From Amycolatopsis sp. (GTDB lineage: Bacteria; Actinomycetota; Actinomycetes; Mycobacteriales; Pseudonocardiaceae): a DNA stretch of 64,000 nt. The position numbers were made by a program, and so were the translations under genes. Below the pieces are notes generated by a model that was given only the letters and a program-made list of their open reading frames with translations, had not been told where the DNA came from and made no database searches. Where the stretch lies: positions 28,989-92,988 of the forward strand of contig NZ_JAODNM010000052.1 of NCBI RefSeq assembly GCF_025464955.1, in the 5' to 3' direction. Below are positions 31,897 to 40,185 of this stretch, piece by piece; position 1 is the first letter of the stretch; the number at the start of each line of letters is the position of its first letter.

Positions 31897-33933
31897 ATGG
31901 CCGAATCCCGATTCCCGTTGACCCGACGCCAGTTCCTCGGCGGTGCCGCCGCGGCCGGCGCACTGTCGATGCTGCCGCCCGGAATGGCCGAGTCGCTGGC
32001 CCAGCCCGCGGTGCGCGGCAGCCTGTCCGACGTCAAGCATGTCGTGGTCCTCATGCAGGAGAACAGGTCCTTCGACCACTACTACGGCACGATGAGCGGG
32101 GTTCGCGGCTTTGGTGACCGGACGGCGTTGACGATGCCGAACGGGCTGGACGTCCTGCACCAGCCGTCCTCGAACGGCAAGTACGTGCTTCCGTTCCATG
32201 TGGACACCGCGAAGGTCGACGGGCAGGACATGGGCGACCTCGGCCACAACTGGCCCGACCAGCACAACGCCGTCGGCGCCGGAGCGAATCGGGGCTGGAT
32301 CAGTGCCAAGGGGCCGAACACCATGGGCTACTTCACCGACGCCGACATCCCGTTCCACCGGGCGCTCGCGGGCGCGTTCACCACCTGCGACCACTACTAC
32401 TGCTCGGTGCAGGGCGCGACCACGCCGAACCGGATCTACCTGTTCACCGGCACCATCGACGCCGACGGCAAGTACGGGACGCCCGCGAACTACAACCCCG
32501 CCGACTCCTACGCCCCCATCCACAAGTGGACGACCTATCCCGAACGGCTTCAGGCCGCCGGGATTCCCTGGAAGGTTTACGCCAACAAGGAAGTCGGCTA
32601 CGACGAGGGAAAGCCGTTCGTCGGCGACTACGGCGACAACCCACTTTGGCTTTTCCAGGCTTACCATGACAACTACGACAGCGATCTGTCCAAACGCGCC
32701 AGCGTGTTCAAGACCTGGGCGCCGGATTCGGGGCAGGGTAAGGACGTCAACCACGTCCTGACGGAGTTCGTCGCCGACTGCAAGAGCGGGTCACTGCCCA
32801 AGGTGTCCTGGGTCGTCGCCCCCGAGAGCTACACCGAACACCCCGCGAAGCGTCCGGTCGACGGCGCCGCGTACACGCAGACCGTGCTCAACGCGTTGTG
32901 GGCCAACCAGGACCTGTGGTCCTCGACAGTATTGCTGATCAACTACGACGAAAACGACGGCTTCTTCGACCACGTCCCGCCGCCGCTCCCGCCTGCCGGC
33001 GCAGCGGACGAGTTCATCAGCGGACTGCCCGTCGGGCTGGGTGTCCGGGTGCCGATGACCGTGGTGTCGCCGTGGAGCAAGGGCGGCTGGGTCAACTCGC
33101 AGGTGTTCGATCACACCTCGGTCATCCGGTTCCTCGAGCAGTGGACCGGGGTGCAGGAGCCGAACATTTCGGCCTGGCGCCGGTCGACCTGCGGTGATCT
33201 GACCAGCTGCTTCGACTTCGGCCAGAACGACGTCACGACGCCGTCGCTCCCGGACACCGCGGCGCTGCGCAAACGGGCCGACGACACGCAGTCCAAGCTG
33301 CCGCAACCGGCGCCGCCCGCGGACGGCAGCCAGACCGTGCCCGTCCAGGACTCCGGAACCAGGCCCGCGCGGCCTCTTCCGTACCAGCCGTCGGTGACTA
33401 CTTCTCTCAGCGCTGACAAGACAATCCTCACCACGACGTTCATCAACCAGGGCACCGCGGCGGTGCAGCTGGCGGCGTACCGGGCGGACGGGCAGACCGA
33501 CGGCCCGTGGCAGTACGACGTCGCGGCCGGCGGCAGCGTCAGTGACACGTGGCGGATCAAGCTGTACGGCGGCGGGAAGTACAACGTCGCCGTCCACGGA
33601 CCGAACCGCTTCCTCTGGCAGTTTGCCGGGAACACCGCGGCGGCGGGCGCGGGCGTCGAGGTCGTCGGCAGCTACACCGCGGACGGCCGGTTGCTGCTGA
33701 CCATGACGAACAGCGGCACCACCGCCGCCGCACTGACCGTGACAGCCAACCACTACCGCAGCGGCAGCTGGACGTATTCGGTGCCCGCCAACGGATCGAT
33801 CACCGGCGAGTCATGGGACCTCGGCAGCTTCAACGGCTGGTACGACCTGTCCGCCACTGTCGCCGGGGACTCCGCGTACCTCCGCCGCTTCACCGGACAC
33901 CACGAAACCGGGCTGCCGACCGTCACCGGCTGA
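31897..33933 (+). CDS. Tat-exported phospholipase C (phosphoesterase family)
   Basis: The 678-residue enzyme has a twin-arginine signal (PLTRRQFLGGAAAAGALSML). Its alkaline-phosphatase-like phosphoesterase domain has the metal/nucleophile motif VVVLMQENRSFDHYYGTM (about 50-67), the GWPDQHN-type region (NWPDQHNAV) and INYDENDGFFDHV (about 350). Two C-terminal beta domains (DUF756 type, about 500-590 and 595-670) complete the architecture of bacterial non-haemolytic phospholipase C. It hydrolyses phosphatidylcholine or related lipids outside the cell, releasing phosphate esters. ATG 31897 has GGAG at eight bases. The two DUF756 domains end just before a terminator hairpin shared with the convergent GH27 gene. 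Confidence 0.93.
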   Translation: MAESRFPLTRRQFLGGAAAAGALSMLPPGMAESLAQPAVRGSLSDVKHVVVLMQENRSFDHYYGTMSGVRGFGDRTALTMPNGLDVLHQPSSNGKYVLPFHVDTAKVDGQDMGDLGHNWPDQHNAVGAGANRGWISAKGPNTMGYFTDADIPFHRALAGAFTTCDHYYCSVQGATTPNRIYLFTGTIDADGKYGTPANYNPADSYAPIHKWTTYPERLQAAGIPWKVYANKEVGYDEGKPFVGDYGDNPLWLFQAYHDNYDSDLSKRASVFKTWAPDSGQGKDVNHVLTEFVADCKSGSLPKVSWVVAPESYTEHPAKRPVDGAAYTQTVLNALWANQDLWSSTVLLINYDENDGFFDHVPPPLPPAGAADEFISGLPVGLGVRVPMTVVSPWSKGGWVNSQVFDHTSVIRFLEQWTGVQEPNISAWRRSTCGDLTSCFDFGQNDVTTPSLPDTAALRKRADDTQSKLPQPAPPADGSQTVPVQDSGTRPARPLPYQPSVTTSLSADKTILTTTFINQGTAAVQLAAYRADGQTDGPWQYDVAAGGSVSDTWRIKLYGGGKYNVAVHGPNRFLWQFAGNTAAAGAGVEVVGSYTADGRLLLTMTNSGTTAAALTVTANHYRSGSWTYSVPANGSITGESWDLGSFNGWYDLSATVAGDSAYLRRFTGHHETGLPTVTG

Positions 33934-33953
33934 CGTCGCTGCCTCCCCACCGC

Positions 33954-34027
33954 GGACCCCTCGGGGCCATCCTGATGGCGGCCGCCGCGTTGGCGTTCAA
34001 CGCCACAAGGGTGGCCCCGAGGGGTCC
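33954..34027. terminator. Hairpin between the convergent phospholipase and GH27 genes
   Basis: Outer arms GGACCCCTCGGGGCCA (33954-33969) and TGGCCCCGAGGGGTCC (34012-34027) are perfect 16-bp complements. The interior resembles the loops of the 18203 and 47301 copies but has extra sequence. The symmetric position suits bidirectional termination. Confidence 0.7.
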
Positions 34028-34043
34028 TTGACCCGCCCCCGGC

Positions 34044-36200
34044 CTAAGCCGCGGTGACGGCGAAGACGTGGATTGCGGGAGTGTAGGGGAGGGTCACGGC
34101 AGCGATGGTTTTTCCTGCGGTGATGGGGATCGAGTTGTAGAAGACGTCGTAGGCGGTGCCCTGGTTGGCCGGTCCGCTCGGCGTGTTCCGGTGGTCCGTG
34201 GCGATCGCGGGCTCCGCGCCGTAGGCCTTCTGGTCGGTGCAGCACCAGTTCGGGAAGCCCAACGTGCCGGTGCTCGACGTCCCGTCGGTGTAGGTGACGG
34301 TCACCGTGCCGGTGGTGGCGCCCGCTTCCGCGCCGAGGAAGGCCAGTTTCGAGCCCTGGCCGGACATCGTGACGATCTGTCCGTCCGCCACCACATTGTC
34401 CTTCGAGCCCGCCGCGGCCGACGGCCAGGTGAACGCGACGCCGTTGTGGGTCACTGTCGCGCCCGGTGCGGCGCCGGCGGCCGCCAGTGCCTGCGCCGAG
34501 TAGCTGTCGCCGTCACCGTCGAAGTTGCCGGGCGCGGTGGTCGACTCGTCGGTGATTGCCACGTTGTTCGTCGCCTGCGCGAGCGAGGCGTACGGCGTGT
34601 TGGTGATCAAGGTCTGTTGCGCGCCAATGCTGTCGTGCGTCCTGCCCGCGCGGTACGTGGCTGCCGCGGTCAAGGTGTTCGACGCCTTGCCTGGCGGCGG
34701 TGGCGGCACAGTGACGCCGAAGGTGACACTCCGGCTCCGCCCCGCATCGACCGTGCGGACACTCTGCGTGCCCGGGATGATCTTCCAGTCGGCTGGGCCG
34801 GTCAGCTTCACGTCGAGGTCGTTGATGGACTGCGTGCCGTTGTCGGCGACGGTGACTGTCACCGGAGTCGAACCCGCACCCGGTGTCGGGTTACTGATCG
34901 TCACGGCCACGGACGGTGCCGCACCCGGCGAGGCGTGCTTGCTGATCCGGTACATCACTGTCCCGTGTGGAGCGACGTTGGCCGCGATCGTGCCGGCCGA
35001 CGTCGTGACCTTTTTGGACACCAGGTCCTTCAGCGTGAACGGCGCGCTGCCGAGCCCGACGGTCTTGCCATTGGTGCTGATCGTCTTCGCAGTGTCGCCC
35101 TTGTTGAACAGCGTCACGGCGACGTCACCATTTGCCAGCGGGCGGCTCAACACGTCGTAGCCCGTGCCGGACTGGACGATCTTGCCCTGCACTCCCAGCT
35201 TGTCTTGGTCCACCGCGATCACATCGCGGTTGCTGACCACGGCGACCTGCTCGGGTGTGAGCTTCGACAGGTCTGTCGACAGCAGCAGCGGCGACGCCAT
35301 TTCCGCCCAGACGTTGAACTGGCTCTGGTACTCGGCGGTGGTCATGCCGCCGTTGCCGATCTCCAGCATGTCGGCGTCGTTCCAGTGCCCGGGACCGCCG
35401 TGTGCGGGCAGGCCGGGAGTGTTGGCCTCGCCGTAGTTCTGCAGCACGCTCGCCCACGCGTCGTAGATGTCGCTGCCGAAGCGCCACAGCTGACCTTCGT
35501 CAGGCAGCCACTTCAGTTCGTCGGTGAAGTCCTTGCCGGTACAGCAGACATACGCGGGCGCGGACTCAGAGAACACTATGGGGCGCCCCGTGTTCAGCAG
35601 CGCCTCGCTGGCCTGGTGGTACACGATCTGCGCGACTTGGCTGTCGGTCTTGCCGGGGAAGGCGTCCGTCGGCTGGTAGCAGTAGTCGAGCTTCAGGTAG
35701 TCGATGCCCCACGACGCGTACAGGTCGGCGTCGGCCTGGAAATGGCCGTAGCTGCCCGCCGCGCCCTGGCACGTCTTGTAGCCGGCGTCCTCGTAGGTGC
35801 CGAACTTCAGGCCCTTGCTGTGGATGTAGTCACCGAGCCACTTCATCCCGTGCGGGAAGCGGGTGGCGTCGACTTGCAGGTTTCCCAGCGCGTCGCGGTC
35901 GTGCTGCATCCAGCAGTCGTCGATGTTGACGTAGTTGTAGCCCAGCTTGTCCAGGCCCAGCTTGACGATCTGGTCGGCCGTGTCCGTGAACAACTTCTCG
36001 TTCAGCCGGCTGTTGCACTCGAAGCCGGCCCAGTCGTTGAAGCCCATCGGCGGGGTCCGCGTCAGCTGCCCGGACGGGTCGTTGGTCGCGCGACCCTGGG
36101 TGGGTACCGCGGACGCGGGGACGGTGGGGATGACGAGCGCCGCGATGGCGACGCCCGTGGTCAGAGCGGCCCGTAGGTCACGCCGTCGTTGAATTGACAC
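34044..36200 (-). CDS. Secreted GH27 glycosidase, probably alpha-N-acetylgalactosaminidase
   Basis: The 718-residue enzyme starts at GTG 36200 with a signal peptide. Its GH27 barrel (about 45-330) has the nucleophile Asp in DYLKLDYCY and the acid/base Asp in HWNDADML. A beta domain, a NEW3-type alpha-galactosidase-associated domain (about 430-500) and a C-terminal sugar-binding-like domain (about 530-718) follow. In human GH27 enzymes the substrate 2-position is read by Glu/Leu (alpha-galactosidase, CEWPLY) or Ser/Ala (alpha-N-acetylgalactosaminidase, CSWPAY). Here the aligned segment is FSESAPAY, with Ser and Ala. The gene diverges from a GalNAc-type catabolic operon, supporting release of terminal alpha-GalNAc outside the cell. 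Alpha-galactosidase activity remains possible. Confidence 0.88.
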   Translation of the reverse strand: MSIQRRRDLRAALTTGVAIAALVIPTVPASAVPTQGRATNDPSGQLTRTPPMGFNDWAGFECNSRLNEKLFTDTADQIVKLGLDKLGYNYVNIDDCWMQHDRDALGNLQVDATRFPHGMKWLGDYIHSKGLKFGTYEDAGYKTCQGAAGSYGHFQADADLYASWGIDYLKLDYCYQPTDAFPGKTDSQVAQIVYHQASEALLNTGRPIVFSESAPAYVCCTGKDFTDELKWLPDEGQLWRFGSDIYDAWASVLQNYGEANTPGLPAHGGPGHWNDADMLEIGNGGMTTAEYQSQFNVWAEMASPLLLSTDLSKLTPEQVAVVSNRDVIAVDQDKLGVQGKIVQSGTGYDVLSRPLANGDVAVTLFNKGDTAKTISTNGKTVGLGSAPFTLKDLVSKKVTTSAGTIAANVAPHGTVMYRISKHASPGAAPSVAVTISNPTPGAGSTPVTVTVADNGTQSINDLDVKLTGPADWKIIPGTQSVRTVDAGRSRSVTFGVTVPPPPPGKASNTLTAAATYRAGRTHDSIGAQQTLITNTPYASLAQATNNVAITDESTTAPGNFDGDGDSYSAQALAAAGAAPGATVTHNGVAFTWPSAAAGSKDNVVADGQIVTMSGQGSKLAFLGAEAGATTGTVTVTYTDGTSSTGTLGFPNWCCTDQKAYGAEPAIATDHRNTPSGPANQGTAYDVFYNSIPITAGKTIAAVTLPYTPAIHVFAVTAA

Positions 36201-36368
36201 AGGTGCTCCTCAGTAGGGGAGGTATGCAAGATACTGCTCGTTGTGAAGTCTTTCAGAGCAAGTACGCGCAATGTAGGCTGCCAGCTTCGGCGAGGTCAAG
36301 GGCCGAATGGCGTGCATCTGCGGTCAACACCGTGCACGAAAAGTGACGTCAAATGCTCTCAATGGGCG

Positions 36369-36397
36369 TTGACCGTGCAAGATTCTGCATCTAGGGT
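36369..36397 (+). promoter_or_regulatory. Candidate promoter of the amino-sugar operon
   Basis: TTGACC, a 17-base spacer and TAGGGT lie 43 bases before the ATG of the SIS gene, in the divergent region shared with the GH27 gene. ACGCGCAAT at 36264-36272 recurs upstream of the deacetylase gene and may be a regulator site. Confidence 0.45.
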
Positions 36398-36439
36398 GGC
36401 GATCGTTGTGCACTTGACCTCTGCGCGGATGGGAAGTTC

Positions 36440-37321
36440 ATGAGCCGCTCTTTCATGGCCGAGGAGATCGCGAGCCAGCCCCAGTGCTGGCGCGCGGCGC
36501 CGGCCCTCGCCGAGAAGTTCGCCGAGAAGTTGCCCCGGCCCGGCAGCCGGGTCGCGATCGTCGGTTGCGGGACCTCGTGGTTCATCGGCCAGTCCTACGC
36601 GGTGCTGCGCGAGTCCGCCGGCCTCGGTGAGACCGACGCCTTCGCGGCCTCGGAGTTCCCCTCCGGCCGCCGCTACGACCATGTCCTCGCGCTGACCAGG
36701 TCCGGCACCACGACCGAAGTGCACACCCTGCTGGCGAAGCTGCGGGGGATCAGCCCGACGACCGTCATCACCGGTGTGCCCGCCGAGATCGCCGCGGCGG
36801 CCGACGCCGTAGTGGATCTGTCCACTGTGGATGAACAGTCGGTCGTGCAGACACGGTTCGCCACGACCGCGCTGGCGGTGCTGCGCGCTCATCTCGGTGA
36901 GGACCTCGGCAAGCCGATCGAGCAGGCTGAACAGGTGCTCGCCGAGCCCCTTGACCAGGCGCTTGTCGACGCCACGCAGTTCAGCTTCCTCGGCACGGGC
37001 TGGTCGGTGGGCCTGGCCAACGAGGCCGCGTTGAAGTTCCGCGAAGCGTCGTTGTCTTGGACGGAGTCCTACCCCGCCTGGGAGTACCGCCACGGTCCGA
37101 TCAGCATCAGCGAGCCGGGCCGCGTGACCTGGATGTTCGGCACCGCCCCCGACGGGCTTGCCGCCGACGTCCGACGCGCCGGCGGAACGTTCGTCGAAAG
37201 TGGACTCGACCCGCTTGTCGACCTCGTGCGCGCGCAACTGGTCGCGGGTGCCATCGCCGAGCGCAAGCGCCTGGACCCGGACAACCCCCGAAGCCTCACC
37301 CGTTCCGTGGTGCTTTCCTAG
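36440..37321 (+). CDS. SIS-domain amino-sugar phosphate isomerase/deaminase (AgaS-like role)
   Basis: The 293-residue protein has two SIS domains. The first has VAIVGCGTSWFIGQSYAVL (about 35-53) and LALTRSGTTTEVHTLL. The second has FSFLGTGWSVGLANEAALKFREAS and EYRHGPISIS, the block that carries the catalytic Glu/His in GlmS and AgaS relatives. It is shorter than GlmS because the glutaminase domain is absent. With a deacetylase, a PfkB kinase and a class II aldolase alongside, the likely reaction is galactosamine 6-phosphate to tagatose 6-phosphate plus ammonia. It is the first gene of an operon running at least to 40023. Confidence 0.87.
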   Translation: MSRSFMAEEIASQPQCWRAAPALAEKFAEKLPRPGSRVAIVGCGTSWFIGQSYAVLRESAGLGETDAFAASEFPSGRRYDHVLALTRSGTTTEVHTLLAKLRGISPTTVITGVPAEIAAAADAVVDLSTVDEQSVVQTRFATTALAVLRAHLGEDLGKPIEQAEQVLAEPLDQALVDATQFSFLGTGWSVGLANEAALKFREASLSWTESYPAWEYRHGPISISEPGRVTWMFGTAPDGLAADVRRAGGTFVESGLDPLVDLVRAQLVAGAIAERKRLDPDNPRSLTRSVVLS

Positions 37322-37323
37322 CC

Positions 37324-38238
37324 ATGCACCCGACACTAGTCGCCGCCATCGACGTCGGCGGCACCACGGTCAAGGCAGCGGTGTACGAAACCGCTGGTGA
37401 ACGACCTGAGCTGGTGGCCGGGTCGCGGACCGCGACCGAACTTTCCGGCTCCCCGGCGGAGTCGGTGGCCTACCAGGTCGCACGGCTCGTCGGCGAATTG
37501 ACGGCGGCTGTCGGGCCCGTGCGGGCGGCCGGGGTGGTGGTGCCCGGCATCGTCGACGAACAGGCCGGGATCGCCCGGTTCTCAGCCAACCTCGGTTGGC
37601 GGGACGCGCCGTTGCGGGACATGCTGCGTGAGCGGCTGCCCGTGCCGGTCGCATTCGGCCACGACGTCACGGCAGGCGGCCTGGCGGAGTACCGGATCGG
37701 CGCGGCGCGTGGGTGCGCGAGTGCGGCGTTCGTCCCGGTCGGCACCGGGATCGCGGCGGCGCTCGTACTCGACGGCGTCCCGTACCGGGCCGGCGGGCTG
37801 GCCGGGGAGTTCGGTCATATCGACGTCGGCCATGCTCTGACCTGCGGTTGTGGTGCGACGGGCTGTCTTGAGGCGATCGCTTCGGCGTCCGCGCTCGGAC
37901 GTCGTTACGCCGAACGGACCGGGCTGCCGGCCGAGGGCAGCCTCCCCGTCATCGAGGCCGCCGTGGCTGGGGATCCGGACGCGGAGCAGGTACTCGGCGA
38001 GGCTATGGCCGGGCTCGCCCAAGGCATCCGGATCCTGGCGTCGCTGCTCGCGCCGGAAGTGGTGGTCCTCGGCGGCGGACTGTTCTCGGCCGAGGGCTTG
38101 CTCGGCCGAGTGCGTGCCCTGGTCGACGAAAAGCTGCCGTTCCAGCGCAAACCCGAGCTGCGAGTGGCTGCGCTCGGTGACGAAGCCGGCTGCCTCGGCG
38201 CCGCGTTGCTCGCCGCGGATCTCTTGGTGGGCACATGA
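37324..38238 (+). CDS. ROK-family sugar kinase (probable N-acetylhexosamine kinase)
   Basis: The 304-residue kinase has the ATP-binding N-terminus AAIDVGGTTVKAAVYE, the catalytic Asp in AFGHDVTAGGLAE, GEFGHIDVGH, and the ROK zinc signature CGCGATGCLE (about 175-184). ROK kinases phosphorylate glucose, N-acetylglucosamine, N-acetylmannosamine or related sugars at C6. In this operon, GalNAc or GlcNAc entering by the ABC transporter is the plausible substrate. The helix-turn-helix of ROK repressors is absent. It begins two bases after the SIS stop and overlaps the next gene by four bases. Confidence 0.9.
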   Translation: MHPTLVAAIDVGGTTVKAAVYETAGERPELVAGSRTATELSGSPAESVAYQVARLVGELTAAVGPVRAAGVVVPGIVDEQAGIARFSANLGWRDAPLRDMLRERLPVPVAFGHDVTAGGLAEYRIGAARGCASAAFVPVGTGIAAALVLDGVPYRAGGLAGEFGHIDVGHALTCGCGATGCLEAIASASALGRRYAERTGLPAEGSLPVIEAAVAGDPDAEQVLGEAMAGLAQGIRILASLLAPEVVVLGGGLFSAEGLLGRVRALVDEKLPFQRKPELRVAALGDEAGCLGAALLAADLLVGT

Positions 38239-39143
38239 TCCTGACCGTCACCCCCAACTGCGCACTCGACGTCACCTACACCGTCGACGCGCTGCGCCCG
38301 GACACCGTGCACCGGGTCCGGGAGATCCGCAGACGGGCCGGCGGCAAAGGAATCAACGTCGCGCGGGTACTGCACGCGGTCGGCGCGAGGACACTCGCGG
38401 TGGGCACTGCGGGCGGTGCTGCCGGTGACGAGTTCACCCGAGAGCTCAGGAAAGCCGACCTGCCTGGTGAGCTTGTCCCGATCGCTGGGGAAACGCGCCG
38501 CACCACGACGGTACTGTCCACAACGGACAACGCGGTCACGCTGTTCAACGAGCCCGGCCCCGAACTGGACACGCGCGAGTGGGCCGCGTTCGTCGACGCC
38601 GTCCGCGGCTTGGTCGGTTCGGCCGACGTCCTTGTCTGCTCGGGAAGTCTGCCGCCCGGGGCGCCCGTTGACGGTTACGCCGAGCTGCTTGGGCTTGCCG
38701 ACGGCATTCCCACGGTCCTCGACACCTCGGGTGAGGCGTTGCGTGCAGGACTTGCGGGCCGGCCCAGTGTCGTGAAACCCAATGCCGAAGAACTGTTCGA
38801 AGCCACCGGGCTTGCCGAGCCGATCGAGGCCGCCGCGAACCTGTGTGGGGCAGGCGTTGGGGCAGTGCTGGTCTCGCTCGGCCCCGAAGGATTGCTTGCC
38901 TGCACGGAATCCGGTGTCTGGCAGGCGAAACCGTCGGCGCCGCTGAGTGGCAACAGCACCGGCGCCGGGGACGCGGCGGTTGCCGGTATCGCCCTTGAAC
39001 TCGCCCGCGGCGGCTGCTGGCCCGATGTCGTCCGCCGGGCCGTCGCCCTGTCCTGCGCGGCCGTGCTCGGTCCCTTGGCCGGCGACGTCGATCTCGACCA
39101 CTACCTCCGCGAACTTCCCGCTGTCCGAGTACAGCGGCCATGA
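38235..39143 (+). CDS. PfkB-family phosphosugar kinase (tagatose-6-phosphate/1-phosphofructokinase type)
   Basis: The 302-residue enzyme has the N-terminal pattern ILTVTPNCALDVTY and RRAGGKGINVARVLHAVG (about 35-52), a mid-region TTVLSTTDNAVTLFNEPG, and the C-terminal anion-hole motif GNSTGAGDAAVAG with the catalytic Asp (about 240). These place it in the fructose-1-phosphate/tagatose-6-phosphate kinase branch. The pathway context (isomerase before, aldolase after) favours tagatose 6-phosphate to tagatose 1,6-bisphosphate. Its ATG overlaps the ROK kinase stop (ATGA). Confidence 0.9.
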   Translation: MILTVTPNCALDVTYTVDALRPDTVHRVREIRRRAGGKGINVARVLHAVGARTLAVGTAGGAAGDEFTRELRKADLPGELVPIAGETRRTTTVLSTTDNAVTLFNEPGPELDTREWAAFVDAVRGLVGSADVLVCSGSLPPGAPVDGYAELLGLADGIPTVLDTSGEALRAGLAGRPSVVKPNAEELFEATGLAEPIEAAANLCGAGVGAVLVSLGPEGLLACTESGVWQAKPSAPLSGNSTGAGDAAVAGIALELARGGCWPDVVRRAVALSCAAVLGPLAGDVDLDHYLRELPAVRVQRP

Positions 39144-39159
39144 ACAGGACGGAATTCCC

Positions 39160-40023
39160 ATGCCTCTTGTGTCCACTGGGGACATCGTCGGCCCGGCCGC
39201 GGCCCAGCGTCGCGGGTGCGGCGCGTTCAACGCCATCCAGCTCGAGCACATCACCGCGATCATCGAGGGCGCGCGGCTCGCCGGCACACCGGTCATCGTG
39301 CAGCTGAGCCAGAACGCCGTGCGCTATCACGGCACGCTGGCCCCGATCGGCGAAGCCGCGCTTGCCGCGGCGCGGGCGGCACCGGTTCCGGTGGCCGTGC
39401 ACCTCGACCACGCCGAGTCCGCCGACCTGGTCCGAGAGGCCGTCGAACTCGGCTTCAGCTCGGTGATGTTCGATGCGTCCAAACTGGACTATCTGGGCAA
39501 TGTTCGCGAGACGCGGGAAATGGTCGAGTACTGCCACGCGCGGAAGGTCTGGGTGGAAGCCGAACTCGGCGAGATCGGCGGCAAGGACGGTGTCCACGCG
39601 CCAGGAGCACGCACGGACCCTGGTGACGCCGCGGAGTTCGCCGTCGCGACCGGTGTCGACGCGCTCGCGGTAGCCGTCGGCAGCTCGCACGCGATGCTCA
39701 CGCGTGACGCGACGCTGGACTTCGAACTCATCGCCCGGCTGCGCTCCGCGGTACCGGTTCCGTTGGTACTGCACGGATCTTCCGGCGTCGACGACGAAGG
39801 GTTGGCCGCGGCGGTCCACGCGGGGATGACGAAGATCAATATCGCCACCCAGCTCAACAAGGTGTTCACCGCGGCGGCCGCGGTCGACCTGCGCGAGCAT
39901 CCGGGCAAGGTCGACCCGCGCCGGTACCTGGGTGCGGGCCGCGAAGCCGTCACCGCCGAGGTCCGGCGGCTCCTGGGCGTGCTGTCGGCCCGGGAAGTCA
40001 GTCACAAGTTGGACTCGAGATGA
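39160..40023 (+). CDS. Class II tagatose/fructose-bisphosphate aldolase (GatY/KbaY-like)
   Basis: The 287-residue zinc aldolase has the zinc and catalytic motifs VAVHLDHAES (about 78-87), EAELGEIGGKDG (about 130), VGSSHAM and VLHGSSGV (about 204-211). Its length and KINIATQLNKVF end match the GatY/KbaY/AgaY group. It splits tagatose 1,6-bisphosphate into dihydroxyacetone phosphate and glyceraldehyde 3-phosphate and closes the pathway. ATG 39160 follows GGACGGA and gives the usual MPLVSTGDI start. It is the fourth gene of the operon; a 160-base regulatory gap follows. Confidence 0.92.
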   Translation: MPLVSTGDIVGPAAAQRRGCGAFNAIQLEHITAIIEGARLAGTPVIVQLSQNAVRYHGTLAPIGEAALAAARAAPVPVAVHLDHAESADLVREAVELGFSSVMFDASKLDYLGNVRETREMVEYCHARKVWVEAELGEIGGKDGVHAPGARTDPGDAAEFAVATGVDALAVAVGSSHAMLTRDATLDFELIARLRSAVPVPLVLHGSSGVDDEGLAAAVHAGMTKINIATQLNKVFTAAAAVDLREHPGKVDPRRYLGAGREAVTAEVRRLLGVLSAREVSHKLDSR

Positions 40024-40113
40024 CGATTACGCAGCTTCTTTGGGCCGATAATGTTGACAGATGCTCGGAACAGAACAAAACTGCGCGCTAACACGCAAGA
40101 ACTGCGCACTGTC

Positions 40114-40125
40114 GGTAACATTACC
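40114..40125. promoter_or_regulatory. Palindrome and direct repeats upstream of the ABC transporter
   Basis: GGTAA-CA-TTACC is a perfect inverted repeat about 60 bases before the binding-protein start. Two direct ACTGCGC words (40080-40086 and 40100-40106) precede it, and a TTGACA lies at 40054. This is a plausible operator for one of the DeoR proteins; no direct evidence. Confidence 0.35.
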
Positions 40126-40185
40126 AACGCTGTGACACTTTAGCGTTTAATGACACATTCAACCCTCTTCGATCAGGTGGTGGCC

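Noticed and set aside
34068..36176. 702-codon plus-strand frame opposite the GH27 enzyme
   Set aside because: Shadow of the glycosidase gene, with no motif or start signal.
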